A model generated the notes under the pieces. It saw only the letters and a program-made list of their open reading frames with translations, did no database searches and was not told the origin of the DNA. Both the position numbers and the translations under genes were made by a program. From the NCBI GenBank assembly GCA_937914675.1, contig CALDOC010000563.1, forward strand, positions 1-26,663: 26,663 nucleotides of DNA. The letters run 5' to 3'. This DNA comes from an uncultured Sulfurimonas sp. GTDB lineage: Bacteria; Campylobacterota; Campylobacteria; Campylobacterales; Sulfurimonadaceae. Of the stretch, positions 14,514 through 24,132 are shown piece by piece (the first letter of the stretch is position 1; every line of letters begins with the position of its first letter).

Positions 14514-16667
14514 TTGGGTCTGAGTCAAGTAAATATAGATAAAGTTAAACATCTAAAAGATGTTGACTCGGCGTCTTCATACCTTTTTACTCAAATCGCT
14601 CATACGAAAAATTTACAAAGAGCGCTTGATTTCGCTATTGACGCTCATAAAAAACAGTTTCGAAAAAGTGGTGAACCATACGTTATTCATCCTATCTTAG
14701 TCTCCTCAATAGTCTCTTCAATTACAAATGACGAATCAATGGCAATTTCGGCGCTGCTTCATGACGTTGTTGAAGACACTGAAACGACAATAGAAGAAAT
14801 AAGTAATATTTTTGGTGAGGACGTAGCTCATTTAGTTGAGGGTTTAACTAAAATTGATTCTATCCGCGACGCGGAACTTATCCCTTCGAGTTCCAATGAG
14901 AAGCTTGTTGTTTCAGCTCTATCTTTTCGTAAAATGCTGATAGCAAGCATAGGCGACATTCGCGTGTTAGTGGTTAAACTATGTGACAGACTTCATAACA
15001 TGTTAACGCTTGACGCGTTAGCGGAGCATAAACAACAGCGCATTTCAGAAGAAACGTTAGTTGTTTACGCTCCAATCGCGCATCGTTTAGGAATTAGTTT
15101 TCTAAAAAATATACTAGAAGATTTAAGCTTTTCCTATCTTTTTAAAGAAGAGAAACATCACATAGACAATTATCTTGATACAAACTATCATGCGTTAGAG
15201 GTGAGACTTAGCGAGTTTAAAGAGTCTATATATAAATTACTAACTATGAATGGGTTTTGTGAAGATGATATAGAAATACTCTCGCGCGTTAAGCATAGAT
15301 ACTCGATTTATTTGAAAATGCAGAGAAAAGGAGTCAGCATTGATGAAGTGCTTGACCTTTTGGCGGTAAGAATATTAACTACGGATCCAGTGAAGTGCTA
15401 TGCTATTTTAGGCTTAATTCATCTTAATTTTCAACCGCTTAGTTCTCGATTTAAAGATTATATCGCAGTTGCAAAAGACAATGGTTATCAGACTTTACAT
15501 ACAACCGTTTTTTACAAGGGCGCTATATTTGAAGTGCAAATAAGAACTTTTGACATGCATAAAACTGCAGAGTTAGGCGTTGCAGCCCACTGGAAATACA
15601 AAAGTGGCGGCAATAGCATCAAGCTTGATTGGCTCGATAACTTACAGTATCAAAATGAGTCCGTAGAGGATTTTTATGAACTTATAAAAAATGATTTATA
15701 CAGTGAAGACATATCCGTATTTTCTCCTACGGGCGATCCATTCACCCTTCCTCGCGGAGCGGTTGCTCTTGATTTTGCTTACGCCGTGCATTCGGAAGTT
15801 GGAAATAAGGCGTCATCCGCTCTTATCAACAAAACAAAAGCGTCACTTTTAAGCGAAGTTAAAAATGGTGACATTGTAAAGATCATTACTACAGATAAGC
15901 TAGAAACAAGATGTTCATGGATAGACGCGGTTAAAACGTCTCGCGCCCAAACAAATATGCGTTTAAATTGTAACTCGCGCATCAGAGACATAGACGCAAA
16001 AACAAGCGTAAACATCGTGGCGACGGCTATGAGTTTAAACACGTCTCGAGTGGAAGAATGGCTTTGCGCGCATAATGGCGACTCAAAATCAAATATTCCT
16101 AGAGATTTGGAGTATTTAAAAAAAGTTATAAATAACTATACGAATGACATTAGTAAAAATAGTAGATTTCGTAATTTCTTGTCTCATAATAAATTTAAAT
16201 TAAAGTCAAGCATACTTTCCGGAGTGGAAATTTTTACAATTTCTAGTGTAAGCAACGTTGTTTTTGATTACTGTTGTCATCCAAAAGCTGGTGATGAAAT
16301 CATGGCCTTTTTAGAAAAAGGCAAGGTTCACATACATCATAAAATGTGTAAGAGCGCAACTAAGTACCTTGATGAAAAGCGACCAATGGTTTTTGTTAGA
16401 TGGGAAAGAAAAAATATATACAATTACAAGCTAATTGCGTCTTTGCACAATGAGAAAGGCGCTTTGGCTCATTTTTTAACATATTTAGCAAAATTGGAGA
16501 TTGATCTTAGCTCCGTTGAACTTGGAAAAAATAGCGCTGAATATACTAAATATTGTGAACTAGGGTTTGAATCTAAAGATGGCAATATTAATACGCTGCG
16601 CAGTCAAATAGATAAAAAAATAAAAGTTATTCAGCTTATAAGAACTGATGACGCTTATAAAAATTAA
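14514..16667 (+). CDS. spoT: Bifunctional (p)ppGpp synthetase/hydrolase
   Basis: This 717-residue Rel/SpoT protein makes and degrades the alarmone (p)ppGpp. In order it has the HD hydrolase domain (HD at 83-84 and ED at 87-88; KLCDRLHNMLTL), the synthetase domain with RFKD at residues 312-315 and GYQTLHTTVF, a TGS domain (SVFSPTGDPFTLPRGA), a cysteine-containing segment (YCCHPKAGDEI, HHKMCKS) and a C-terminal ACT domain. The RFKD form is that of bifunctional Rel/SpoT enzymes rather than RelA, and the hydrolase residues look intact. The start appears to be TTG at 14514 with only a weak ribosome binding site, four bases after rpoZ. If it is the only RSH enzyme of the genome it must do both jobs. 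Confidence 0.95.
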   Translation: MGLSQVNIDKVKHLKDVDSASSYLFTQIAHTKNLQRALDFAIDAHKKQFRKSGEPYVIHPILVSSIVSSITNDESMAISALLHDVVEDTETTIEEISNIFGEDVAHLVEGLTKIDSIRDAELIPSSSNEKLVVSALSFRKMLIASIGDIRVLVVKLCDRLHNMLTLDALAEHKQQRISEETLVVYAPIAHRLGISFLKNILEDLSFSYLFKEEKHHIDNYLDTNYHALEVRLSEFKESIYKLLTMNGFCEDDIEILSRVKHRYSIYLKMQRKGVSIDEVLDLLAVRILTTDPVKCYAILGLIHLNFQPLSSRFKDYIAVAKDNGYQTLHTTVFYKGAIFEVQIRTFDMHKTAELGVAAHWKYKSGGNSIKLDWLDNLQYQNESVEDFYELIKNDLYSEDISVFSPTGDPFTLPRGAVALDFAYAVHSEVGNKASSALINKTKASLLSEVKNGDIVKIITTDKLETRCSWIDAVKTSRAQTNMRLNCNSRIRDIDAKTSVNIVATAMSLNTSRVEEWLCAHNGDSKSNIPRDLEYLKKVINNYTNDISKNSRFRNFLSHNKFKLKSSILSGVEIFTISSVSNVVFDYCCHPKAGDEIMAFLEKGKVHIHHKMCKSATKYLDEKRPMVFVRWERKNIYNYKLIASLHNEKGALAHFLTYLAKLEIDLSSVELGKNSAEYTKYCELGFESKDGNINTLRSQIDKKIKVIQLIRTDDAYKN

Positions 16668-16683
16668 TTAAAAGAGAATATAT

Positions 16684-17883
16684 ATGATAGAAGAAGCGTT
16701 ACGTGAAATCAAGAGAGGTTGCTCTGAAATTATTGATTTACAAAGAATTGAAAATTTAGTAAAAGCTTATTATGAAGAGGGTAAAAGTTATACCGTAAAA
16801 GCGGGTTTTGATCCAACTGCGCCAGATTTACATTTGGGGCATACCGTTTTACTTCAAAAACTTGCCGTTTTTCAAAAATATGGAGCTAGAGTTCAGTTTC
16901 TAATAGGTACTTTCACGGCGACTATTGGAGATCCGACGGGGAAAAGCGCTACAAGAAAAGTTTTGAGCGCCGAGGATATTAAAAAGAATATAGAAAGTTA
17001 TACTTCTCAAGCTTTTAAAATCTTAGATGAGAGCAAAACTGACATTGTGTACAATCATGAATGGTTGGATGAACTAGGAGCTATTGGCATTTTAGCTCTC
17101 GCTTCAAATTTAACAGTAGCTAGGATGTTGGAACGCGATGACTTTTCCAAACGTTTTTCCTCTCAAACGCCCATAGCCGTAAGCGAATTTATGTATCCAC
17201 TTTTACAAGGGTATGATAGCGTTCACCTTCAAAGTGATATTGAAATTGGTGGAACGGATCAAAAATTCAATCTTTTGATGGGGCGACAACTTCAAAAATC
17301 TTATGATATTAAGAAACAACAAGCCGTTCTTATGATGCCAATACTAGAAGGTCTTGACGGCGTCCAAAAGATGAGTAAATCATTGGGAAATTACATCGGA
17401 GTTACTGATGAAGCCAATGATATGTTTGGAAAAGTTTTAAGCGTAAGCGATGAGCTTATGTGGAGATATTTTGAACTTTTGAGCGACAAAACTTTAGAAG
17501 AAATCAATGAAATAAAAGTCGGCGTCGAAAAAGGCTCTTTACATCCAAAAATGGTTAAAGAATCATTGGCGTTAGAGATAACCTCTCGTTTCCATTCAAA
17601 TGAATTAGCTCAATTGGCAAAAGATGAATTTGATAAAGTTCATAAAAAAAGTGAAATACCAACAGATATTGAAGAATTTAGTTGCCATGGAGAGATTTGG
17701 ATTGCAAAAGCCTTGTTAGATTGTAACATGGAGCCATCAACTTCTCAAGCTAGAAGAGATATTAAGCAAGGTGGTGTTAAAATAAACCAACAAAAAGTAT
17801 CTGATGATAATCTACAACTAACGAAGGGTGAATATTTGCTTCAAGTTGGAAAAAGAAAATTTGCAAAACTAAAGGTGAACTAA
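16684..17883 (+). CDS. tyrS: Tyrosyl-tRNA synthetase
   Basis: TyrS attaches tyrosine to its tRNA. The 399-residue class I enzyme has the HIGH-type motif HLGH at residues 50-53, the KMSKS signature at 229-233 (VQKMSKSLGNYIG), and a C-terminal S4 RNA-binding domain from about residue 335. The sequence GFDPTAPDLHLGHTVL and GTFTATIGDPTGKS place it in the second of the two bacterial TyrRS types. It follows spoT by 16 bases and overlaps the next gene by one base. Confidence 0.97.
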   Translation: MIEEALREIKRGCSEIIDLQRIENLVKAYYEEGKSYTVKAGFDPTAPDLHLGHTVLLQKLAVFQKYGARVQFLIGTFTATIGDPTGKSATRKVLSAEDIKKNIESYTSQAFKILDESKTDIVYNHEWLDELGAIGILALASNLTVARMLERDDFSKRFSSQTPIAVSEFMYPLLQGYDSVHLQSDIEIGGTDQKFNLLMGRQLQKSYDIKKQQAVLMMPILEGLDGVQKMSKSLGNYIGVTDEANDMFGKVLSVSDELMWRYFELLSDKTLEEINEIKVGVEKGSLHPKMVKESLALEITSRFHSNELAQLAKDEFDKVHKKSEIPTDIEEFSCHGEIWIAKALLDCNMEPSTSQARRDIKQGGVKINQQKVSDDNLQLTKGEYLLQVGKRKFAKLKVN

Positions 17884-18974
17884 TGAGTTACAACTCTTTA
17901 AAAATTGGAAAGTATACGATAGAGAAGCCCATTGTTCAAGGTGGAATGGGTGTCGGCATAAGTTGGGACAAACTAGCTGGGAATGTTTCAAAAGAGGGTG
18001 GGCTTGGCGTTATAAGTTCAGTTGGAACGGGATATTACAATAACAAGGAATTTGCCGGAAAACTTGTAGGAAATCGTCCATTAAGCGAAGCTAACTTTTA
18101 CTCTAAAACGGGCTTTGAAGCCATTATAAAAAACGCTAGAAAAATATGTGGGGACAAGCCACTTGCGGCAAACGTACTCTACGCCATCAATGGTTATGGC
18201 GACGTATTGAGAAACGCATGCGAATTTGGCGTTGACATCATTATTACAGGGGCGGGACTTCCTACAAATATGCCAGAGTTTACCGAAGGTTATCCCGACG
18301 TAGCGCTTGTTCCTATAGTTTCGTCTGCAAAAGCTCTCAAAATTATTTGCAAACGTTGGCAAAAACGTTACAACAGACTTCCCGACGCGGTAATCCTAGA
18401 GGGTCCAAAAAGTGGTGGGCATCAAGGGTTTACCTATGAGCAGTGTAGCATGGAAGAGTATCAACTAGAAAATTTGGTAGAATCGGTAGTCGCCGAAGCG
18501 GCTCTTTGGGGGGATATTCCCGTAATAGCGGCAGGTGGCGTTTGGGATAAAAACGACATTGACGCGATGATGGCTCTTGGCGCTCGCGGCGTTCAGATGG
18601 GGACGCGTTTTATTGGCACTCACGAGTGCGACGCGCATGATAATTTTAAACAAGTTCTTCTCAACGCAAAGCAGGGTGACATAAAACTTATGAGTTCTCC
18701 GGTAGGATACCCAGCTCAAGGGGTTGTTACCAATTTAACTCATTTAGTCGCCAAACGAGAAGGTCCAGACATAAAATGCATATCCAATTGCGTCGCTCCA
18801 TGTAATCGCGGAGTAGAGGCAAAAGAAGTTGGTTTTTGCATCGCTGATAGATTAAGCGACGCGTACGAGGGCAACCTCGAAACTGGATTATTCTTTTCAG
18901 GCACAAATGGGTATAAATTAGATGAAATCATTTCAGTAAAAGAGCTTATGAATAAACTTACGCAAGGCGAATAA
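17883..18974 (+). CDS. Nitronate monooxygenase/FabK-like flavoprotein with a cysteine cluster
   Basis: A 363-residue FMN-binding TIM-barrel protein of the nitronate monooxygenase/FabK family. Visible support: PIVQGGMGVGISWDKLAGNV at the N-terminus, GGHQG with the likely catalytic histidine in the middle, and the FMN phosphate-binding run IAAGGVWDKNDIDAMMALGA followed by GVQMGTRF. It may oxidise nitroalkanes or reduce an enoyl-ACP; the sequence does not decide. Near the end there are four cysteines (299, 303, 307 and 319) in KCISNCVAPCNRG and VGFCIAD, an arrangement that could bind a metal or iron-sulphur cluster. The start ATG overlaps the tyrS stop as TAATG. Confidence 0.85.
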   Translation: MSYNSLKIGKYTIEKPIVQGGMGVGISWDKLAGNVSKEGGLGVISSVGTGYYNNKEFAGKLVGNRPLSEANFYSKTGFEAIIKNARKICGDKPLAANVLYAINGYGDVLRNACEFGVDIIITGAGLPTNMPEFTEGYPDVALVPIVSSAKALKIICKRWQKRYNRLPDAVILEGPKSGGHQGFTYEQCSMEEYQLENLVESVVAEAALWGDIPVIAAGGVWDKNDIDAMMALGARGVQMGTRFIGTHECDAHDNFKQVLLNAKQGDIKLMSSPVGYPAQGVVTNLTHLVAKREGPDIKCISNCVAPCNRGVEAKEVGFCIADRLSDAYEGNLETGLFFSGTNGYKLDEIISVKELMNKLTQGE

Positions 18975-18981
18975 ACAGTTA

Positions 18982-20370
18982 ATGTTTCGTCTTCTTTTTA
19001 TCTTCTTTTCTTTTGTCTTATCATTAAGCGCTTTAACGAATAATGAAATTCTAGTTAGAGCGAATAACTTTATGAAAACAAATAATAAAAGTAATCATTT
19101 TCGCGCTTATAACGATTATAAAAATTTATATCTACGAGCGTTAATGAAAGGCGACACTCAGCTTAAAGCGGAATCTCTTAATGGGATAGTGAAGAGTGGA
19201 ACCGAACTTCACATAGACATATCACAGTACAGACAAGAACTTCTACAGTCCAAAAACAAAATATCTTATAAAGTGCCAAAGCAAAAACAAATCTCAGAAA
19301 CCACAAGTCAACAAAAAATAAAACTACAAGCTTCCAACAAATTAAAATCAGTGACTTGGAAGGATAATCAACTAGTTTTAAGCTTTGACGATAAACTAGA
19401 ATCTAAACAAATTAATTATTTTACCACTTATGACGCAAAAGCTAAAAAATATCGATACGTTTTTGACGTTCACGCTTCCATGCTTAGACAATCGCAAAAT
19501 CTAAGAAAAAAAGATATAGATAAGATTAAACTTTCTCAATACAACGCGAACAGTTTAAGATTAGTTATTGAAGACAGTGGAAAAGTAAACGTTCATTTTA
19601 AAAGCGAATTGTCAAAATTAATCATTAGCTTAGATAGTGATTCTAAGTCAATTGCAACTCAATCTACAAAAATTGCGCCAAAGCGTTTAGACAGGAACAA
19701 GGTGATAGTGATTGACGCGGGACATGGTGGAAAAGATCCTGGAGCGGTTGGATACAAAGGGTATAGAGAAAAAGTCGTAGTGCTTCAAATAGCAAAAAAC
19801 TTAAAATCCATATTGCAAAGTCGTGGATATAAAGTATTCATGAGTCGTGATAAAGATTATTTTGTAAAACTTAGCGAGAGAACTAAATTAGCGAATAAAA
19901 AAAACGCCGACATATTTATAAGCATTCACGCAAATGCGGTTGCTAAAAAATATGTGGATAAATCCAATGGAATTGAGTGCTATTTTTTATCAAAATCACG
20001 CTCTGAGAGAGCTAAGAGAGTTGCCGCAAAAGAGAATTCGGCAGATTTAAGCGATATGGATTTTTATGGTAAAGAGAGCTTTTTAAACACTATCAACTCA
20101 CATAACATAGTTGCCGCGAATAAACTGGCGATTGATCTTCAGCGAGGAATGTTAGGCTTTTTAAACAAAAAATATAAAAACGTTCATGACGGAGGGGTGA
20201 GAGAAGGACCTTTTTGGGTATTGGTTGGCGCTCAGATGCCCGCTGTACTAGTTGAAGTTGGTTTTATTTCACATCCCGTTGAAGGAAGCAGACTTATAAG
20301 CTCTAAATATCAAAAAAACATAGCCATAGGCCTTGCAAACGGAGTGGAGAGGTATTTTTTAAAAAATTAG
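18982..20370 (+). CDS. N-acetylmuramoyl-L-alanine amidase (AmiA/AmiC type)
   Basis: A 462-residue secreted zinc amidase that cleaves the bond between muramic acid and the stem peptide, usually to split the septum during cell division. It has a signal peptide (MFRLLFIFFSFVLSLSAL), an AMIN-like beta domain at about 120-220, and an Amidase_3 domain from about 235. Zinc ligands are H248 (DAGHGG), E263 and H316 (SIHANAV); the catalytic glutamate is probably E425 in LVEVGFISH. Residues around 340-380 resemble the regulatory helix that blocks the active site in AmiC homologues. The start follows the flavoprotein gene by seven bases. Confidence 0.93.
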   Translation: MFRLLFIFFSFVLSLSALTNNEILVRANNFMKTNNKSNHFRAYNDYKNLYLRALMKGDTQLKAESLNGIVKSGTELHIDISQYRQELLQSKNKISYKVPKQKQISETTSQQKIKLQASNKLKSVTWKDNQLVLSFDDKLESKQINYFTTYDAKAKKYRYVFDVHASMLRQSQNLRKKDIDKIKLSQYNANSLRLVIEDSGKVNVHFKSELSKLIISLDSDSKSIATQSTKIAPKRLDRNKVIVIDAGHGGKDPGAVGYKGYREKVVVLQIAKNLKSILQSRGYKVFMSRDKDYFVKLSERTKLANKKNADIFISIHANAVAKKYVDKSNGIECYFLSKSRSERAKRVAAKENSADLSDMDFYGKESFLNTINSHNIVAANKLAIDLQRGMLGFLNKKYKNVHDGGVREGPFWVLVGAQMPAVLVEVGFISHPVEGSRLISSKYQKNIAIGLANGVERYFLKN

Positions 20371-20374
20371 AGTT

Positions 20375-20392
20375 CGAAGATTTTACTCTTCG
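20375..20392. terminator. Short hairpin between amidase and DHH genes
   Basis: CGAAGA at 20375-20380 and TCTTCG at 20387-20392 form a 6-bp perfect stem with a 6-base loop, followed by CTTTTATA on the plus strand. It overlaps the last codons of the DHH gene and lies in the 12-base convergent gap. It could be a weak bidirectional terminator. Confidence 0.4.
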
Positions 20393-21459
20393 CTTTTATA
20401 CTCTAGTTTCCCAGCGACTGATTCCTTGTCGCTAATAAGCGTCTCTATTTGTTCCTTCACTTTATCATAACGATATTGTTCTTTAAACCCTTGGATTCTT
20501 CCCCCAGCGGCGTTTGGATGTCCTCCTCCGTTCGCCCACTCTTTTGAAATTTGCGCCACGCTCACTTGATTGTTCGCCCGAAGACTCATGGCCCCTTTGT
20601 AGCTAACGTCAACAATGAAATCATATTCAGGGTATGCGAGTAAAAATCCATTGCCTACAATGGAGGTGTTTCCAACGGCGTAACTTAAATAACCTTTGTA
20701 TCCTTTGTAATAGATCGTATGGGTGTTTCTTTGCTTTCCAAGCAATTCAACTACGTATTTTGTCGCTAAATTGTCAAGGGTGTCGTTTTTGTCAATTTTA
20801 AAGAACTCTTTTTTAAGTGAATGAATTTTTTCATCTAACAAAATTGCGGCGTTCTCTTCATCAACGTATTTTGTGGCTTCGAGTAAGAGTGAAAGCTTAT
20901 AGATTGAATCTTCATCCGCAAACATGATGCGGTTGAGTTCTCTCGTTTCGGTTACAAGTCTCATACATACCTTGCCGTATTCAAAATTTTCCACCTCTTC
21001 TTGTTTCCATAAATCAACGGCGTTTACAACGTCGACGTACTTGTTCATCCACAATGGTTCATTAAAATCAAAATGTTCCTTTGCATAGTCATATACTATT
21101 TTAGTTGCGCATCTAGTTTCGTCAAGATAGTACCAATCATGTTTTTTCGCGCTCTCCGCGCCACTTCCATGATGGTCGAGTAGAATTATCTTTACGTCAA
21201 ATTTTCTTGTATTAAGTTTTGCAACTTCTATTGTTAGCCATCTTGATTCATCGGCGCTTAGGTTAAGATCAGAGATAAGTATGATCGCGCTATGTTTGCT
21301 TTTTTGTATGTTTTCCAAAATTAATTCAAGTTTTGATTTAACTTCCGGTCCATAATTCGCATTATAATTAAACTTTTCATATGAAGTGTATTTCATAACG
21401 AGTTGACAACTATAACCGTCTAAGTCGATATGGGATAGGTGATGTATTACTGGTTTCAT
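20383..21459 (-). CDS. DHH/DHHA1-family phosphoesterase
   Basis: A 358-residue DHH-superfamily phosphoesterase, probably manganese-dependent. The first metal motif is HIDLDG with D12 and D14, a second motif is SDLNL (D64), the namesake DHH is at residues 95-97 (ILLDHHGSG), and the C-terminal DHHA1 motif is GGGHPNAAGG near residue 320. The order and the short size are closest to NrnB/NrnA-like oligoribonucleases, which break down short RNA or pNpN dinucleotides. It is read from the same strand as flhA, 26 bases downstream, with an AAAGGCG ribosome binding site. A specific substrate cannot be read from the sequence. Confidence 0.88.
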   Translation of the reverse strand: MKPVIHHLSHIDLDGYSCQLVMKYTSYEKFNYNANYGPEVKSKLELILENIQKSKHSAIILISDLNLSADESRWLTIEVAKLNTRKFDVKIILLDHHGSGAESAKKHDWYYLDETRCATKIVYDYAKEHFDFNEPLWMNKYVDVVNAVDLWKQEEVENFEYGKVCMRLVTETRELNRIMFADEDSIYKLSLLLEATKYVDEENAAILLDEKIHSLKKEFFKIDKNDTLDNLATKYVVELLGKQRNTHTIYYKGYKGYLSYAVGNTSIVGNGFLLAYPEYDFIVDVSYKGAMSLRANNQVSVAQISKEWANGGGHPNAAGGRIQGFKEQYRYDKVKEQIETLISDKESVAGKLEYKSEE

Positions 21460-21485
21460 TTTTTGACGCCTTTATTGGATTAAAT

Positions 21486-23657
21486 TTATATTTTTATGCT
21501 TATTGAGCCCATGACTTCAAAAGTGGCGCTTGAATCTATCTCCGCATGAGACAAAGTTACAACGTCTAAAGAGAAGCGTTCAAATATTTCAGCAACTCCG
21601 CGACGAAGTTGAGGGTCTATGATAATAATTACCGGAGATACGCCTTTTTGTAAAAGTTCAGCCGCTTTTGCGCTTGTGGCTTGGATAAGTCCATTTATTT
21701 CATTTACGTTTAGAAGTAAGTTTCTTGTTCCATTTTGCTCTACCGACTTTTCTAACATCAACTGTTCACTAGCGGTGTCAAAAGTAAGAAGTCTAATGAC
21801 GCCGTCGTCACTTGAGTACATTTGAGTTATGATGCGAGATAATTTCGCTCGCACTTGTTCCGTTATCGTTTCAACGTTTTTCGTAAATTCCGCAATGTCG
21901 GCGATTGTTTCAAGTATGGTCAACATGTCTTTTAATGGAATCTTTTCATGTAAAAGAGCTTTTAACACTCGTTGAATTAAGCCAATGGACGCCACTTTAA
22001 GTACGTCGTCAACAATCACAGGGAAGTCGCTTTTTATCTTATTTGTTAAGGTTTGAACCTCTTGTCGAGTAAGAAGGTCTTCCGCGTTGCGTTTTATGAG
22101 TTCACTCATGTGCGTTGAGATTACTGTTGCCGGATCTACCACCGTATATCCATTTATAATGGCGTCTTCTTTAAGCTCGGGATTAATCCAAAGGGCGTCT
22201 AGTCCAAAAGCGGGTTCTTTTGTCGCTAGACCTTGTATGTCTCCCGTCGCCATGCCACTATCCATGGCGAGGAATTTGTCAGGCATTATTTCGCCCTCGC
22301 CAATGGAAACTCCTTTTAACAATATTTGATATTGCTGAGGAAGGAGATGCAAGTTGTCGCGAATGCGAACTTGAGGCATTAAAAATCCAAAATCACTCGC
22401 AATTTTACGCCTCATAGAGCGTATTCGCTCTAGCAAATCTCCACCTTGCGCGGCGTCGGCGAGACGAATAAGTTGGTAACCAAGCGTTAGTTCAAGCATT
22501 TCAACTTTAAGAATGTCCTCTAAGGCAATTTCTTCTTCTTTAGCTATCTCTTCATTCGTTTTTTTAGGTTTGATGGCCGCTTTCTCTTTTTCTAATTGTT
22601 TACTTGATTTTTTGCCAATGATATTTTCAACGTCGAGTATGCTAAGTTCGCCTTTGTCATATTTGTAAATGGACCAGCCGAGAAGCGCGAACATAATTCC
22701 AACAAAACCCATGGAAGCGGTCGGCAGTCCAGGCACTAGGGCAAACAAAATCATGATAAAACCGACTATCATCATGATTTTAGAGTTACCCATCATCTGA
22801 TTTATGGTTCCCTCGGCGAAATTGTCTCCATCGCCAGAAGAGCGCGTTATCATGATGCCCGTAGCCGTCGATATGATTAGAGCGGGAATTTGTCCAACTA
22901 AACCATCACCTATCGTGAGAAGAGTAAACGCCGAAGCGCTGTCGCCCACGCTCATGTCATGTTGAAAAACGCCGATAAGAAAACCGCCAATAATGTTTAT
23001 GAGAGTAATGACGATACCCGCGACGGCGTCACCTTTGACAAACTTACTAGAACCATCCATAGCTCCATAAAAGTTTGCGTCTTGAAGTATTTCCGCTCGG
23101 CGTTTTTTTGCTTGCGCGTCATCAATGAGACCGGCGTTTAAGTCGGCGTCAACGGCCATCTGCTTACCCGGCATGGAATCAAGGACAAATCGCGCGGCGA
23201 CTTCCGCAACTCTCGTTGAACCTTTTGTAATAACCATAAAATTGATAAGAACTAAGATGGAAAAAACAATAATACCAATGACGAAGTTTCCCCCGACAAC
23301 AAAATCTCCAAAACTTGTAATAATGCTACTAACGTTTTCAGTGCCTTCATGCCCATGACTGAGTATCATTCTCGTCGTCGCGACGTTAAGTGACAATCTA
23401 AAAAGAGTAATGATGAGAATGAGCGTGGGAAAGGTTGTCAAGTCTGTTGGTTTTGGTATGTATAACGAAATTAGCAAGATTAAAATAGCTATGGACATAG
23501 AAACCGTTAGCAGTAAGTCTAATATTGGGGATGGAAGAGGAACAATGATAATCGCTAAAATCGCCATAACAAAAACAACGACGCTTAAATCTTTTTGACC
23601 TAATAAAAAATTGAGAGTTGTCCCAACCTGTTGCCTTAAAGTAAGCTTTCTCGCCAT
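21486..23657 (-). CDS. flhA: Flagellar export gate protein FlhA
   Basis: FlhA is the large inner-membrane component of the flagellar type III export apparatus; its cytoplasmic part accepts substrates and chaperones. The 723-residue protein has a membrane domain in its first about 330 residues (eight segments expected), with the FHIPEP-family region LVGQIPALIISTATGIMI and the fourth to fifth segment loop MPGKQMAVDADLNAGLID, then a long cytoplasmic domain with IIIIDPQLRRGVAEIFERF near its end. The residue run AGLIDDAQAKKRRAE is the charged loop conserved in the family. The ATG starts 3 bases after the Rrf2 stop, with AGAAG inside the end of that gene. Flagellar motility is implied. Confidence 0.98.
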   Translation of the reverse strand: MARKLTLRQQVGTTLNFLLGQKDLSVVVFVMAILAIIIVPLPSPILDLLLTVSMSIAILILLISLYIPKPTDLTTFPTLILIITLFRLSLNVATTRMILSHGHEGTENVSSIITSFGDFVVGGNFVIGIIVFSILVLINFMVITKGSTRVAEVAARFVLDSMPGKQMAVDADLNAGLIDDAQAKKRRAEILQDANFYGAMDGSSKFVKGDAVAGIVITLINIIGGFLIGVFQHDMSVGDSASAFTLLTIGDGLVGQIPALIISTATGIMITRSSGDGDNFAEGTINQMMGNSKIMMIVGFIMILFALVPGLPTASMGFVGIMFALLGWSIYKYDKGELSILDVENIIGKKSSKQLEKEKAAIKPKKTNEEIAKEEEIALEDILKVEMLELTLGYQLIRLADAAQGGDLLERIRSMRRKIASDFGFLMPQVRIRDNLHLLPQQYQILLKGVSIGEGEIMPDKFLAMDSGMATGDIQGLATKEPAFGLDALWINPELKEDAIINGYTVVDPATVISTHMSELIKRNAEDLLTRQEVQTLTNKIKSDFPVIVDDVLKVASIGLIQRVLKALLHEKIPLKDMLTILETIADIAEFTKNVETITEQVRAKLSRIITQMYSSDDGVIRLLTFDTASEQLMLEKSVEQNGTRNLLLNVNEINGLIQATSAKAAELLQKGVSPVIIIIDPQLRRGVAEIFERFSLDVVTLSHAEIDSSATFEVMGSISIKI

Positions 23658-23660
23658 ATA

Positions 23661-24068
23661 TTAATCTTCTTTTAATATATCGTCTAGCGTAAGTTCAGCT
23701 AAAAATATGTCAATTTTACCTTGTAGTTTATTTAAAAATGGCCAGATTGAACACAACGTGGCTCTATCGGATGGACAATCATCGGCGGATGACGCGCAGT
23801 CAAATACAGCTGGCGCTTTTCCTTCAACGCACGTCATGATTCTGAGCATACTAATATCTTTTGGTCTGAGCGCTAAAATAAATCCACCGTTGACGCCTTT
23901 AAATGATTTTAATATGCCATCTTTGGCTAACGTTTGCAGTATTTTCGCTAAGAAACTTTTTGAGATGGATAGTTCTTGAGATAGAGTTTCACTATCTTGC
24001 GGTTCATTTGTTTTTGATAAAAGAATAAGAGAGAGTATCGCATACTCACTAGCTCGAGTTATTAACAT
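23661..24068 (-). CDS. Rrf2-family transcriptional regulator with a cysteine triad
   Basis: A 135-residue winged-helix regulator of the Rrf2 family (IscR, NsrR, RsrR and CymR are relatives). The N-terminus MLITRASEYAILSLILL and the helix SISKSFLAKILQTLAK with GGFILALRP fit the family DNA-binding domain. There are cysteines at 80, 91, 98 and 106; the last three are in the family cluster position but have C-x6-C-x7-C spacing instead of the more common C-x5-C-x5-C. It may hold an iron-sulphur cluster and sense oxygen, nitric oxide or iron status. It is encoded just before flhA and probably co-transcribed with it. A candidate extended -10 promoter lies upstream. Confidence 0.9.
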   Translation of the reverse strand: MLITRASEYAILSLILLSKTNEPQDSETLSQELSISKSFLAKILQTLAKDGILKSFKGVNGGFILALRPKDISMLRIMTCVEGKAPAVFDCASSADDCPSDRATLCSIWPFLNKLQGKIDIFLAELTLDDILKED

Positions 24069-24104
24069 AATTTATATACTTTATTTTTATTTTTTAAAGA
24101 TTGG

Positions 24105-24110
24105 ATTATA
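24105..24110 (-). promoter_or_regulatory. Extended -10 promoter of the rrf2-flhA unit
   Basis: On the minus strand the run TTTTGATATAATCC contains TGA directly before TATAAT, an extended -10 element, about 37 bases before the Rrf2 ATG. No good -35 is visible. The dgc stop codon lies about 23 bases upstream of the box. The ribosome binding site before the Rrf2 ATG is weak. Confidence 0.5.
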
Positions 24111-24132
24111 TCAAAAGAACTTAAAACTAGCG

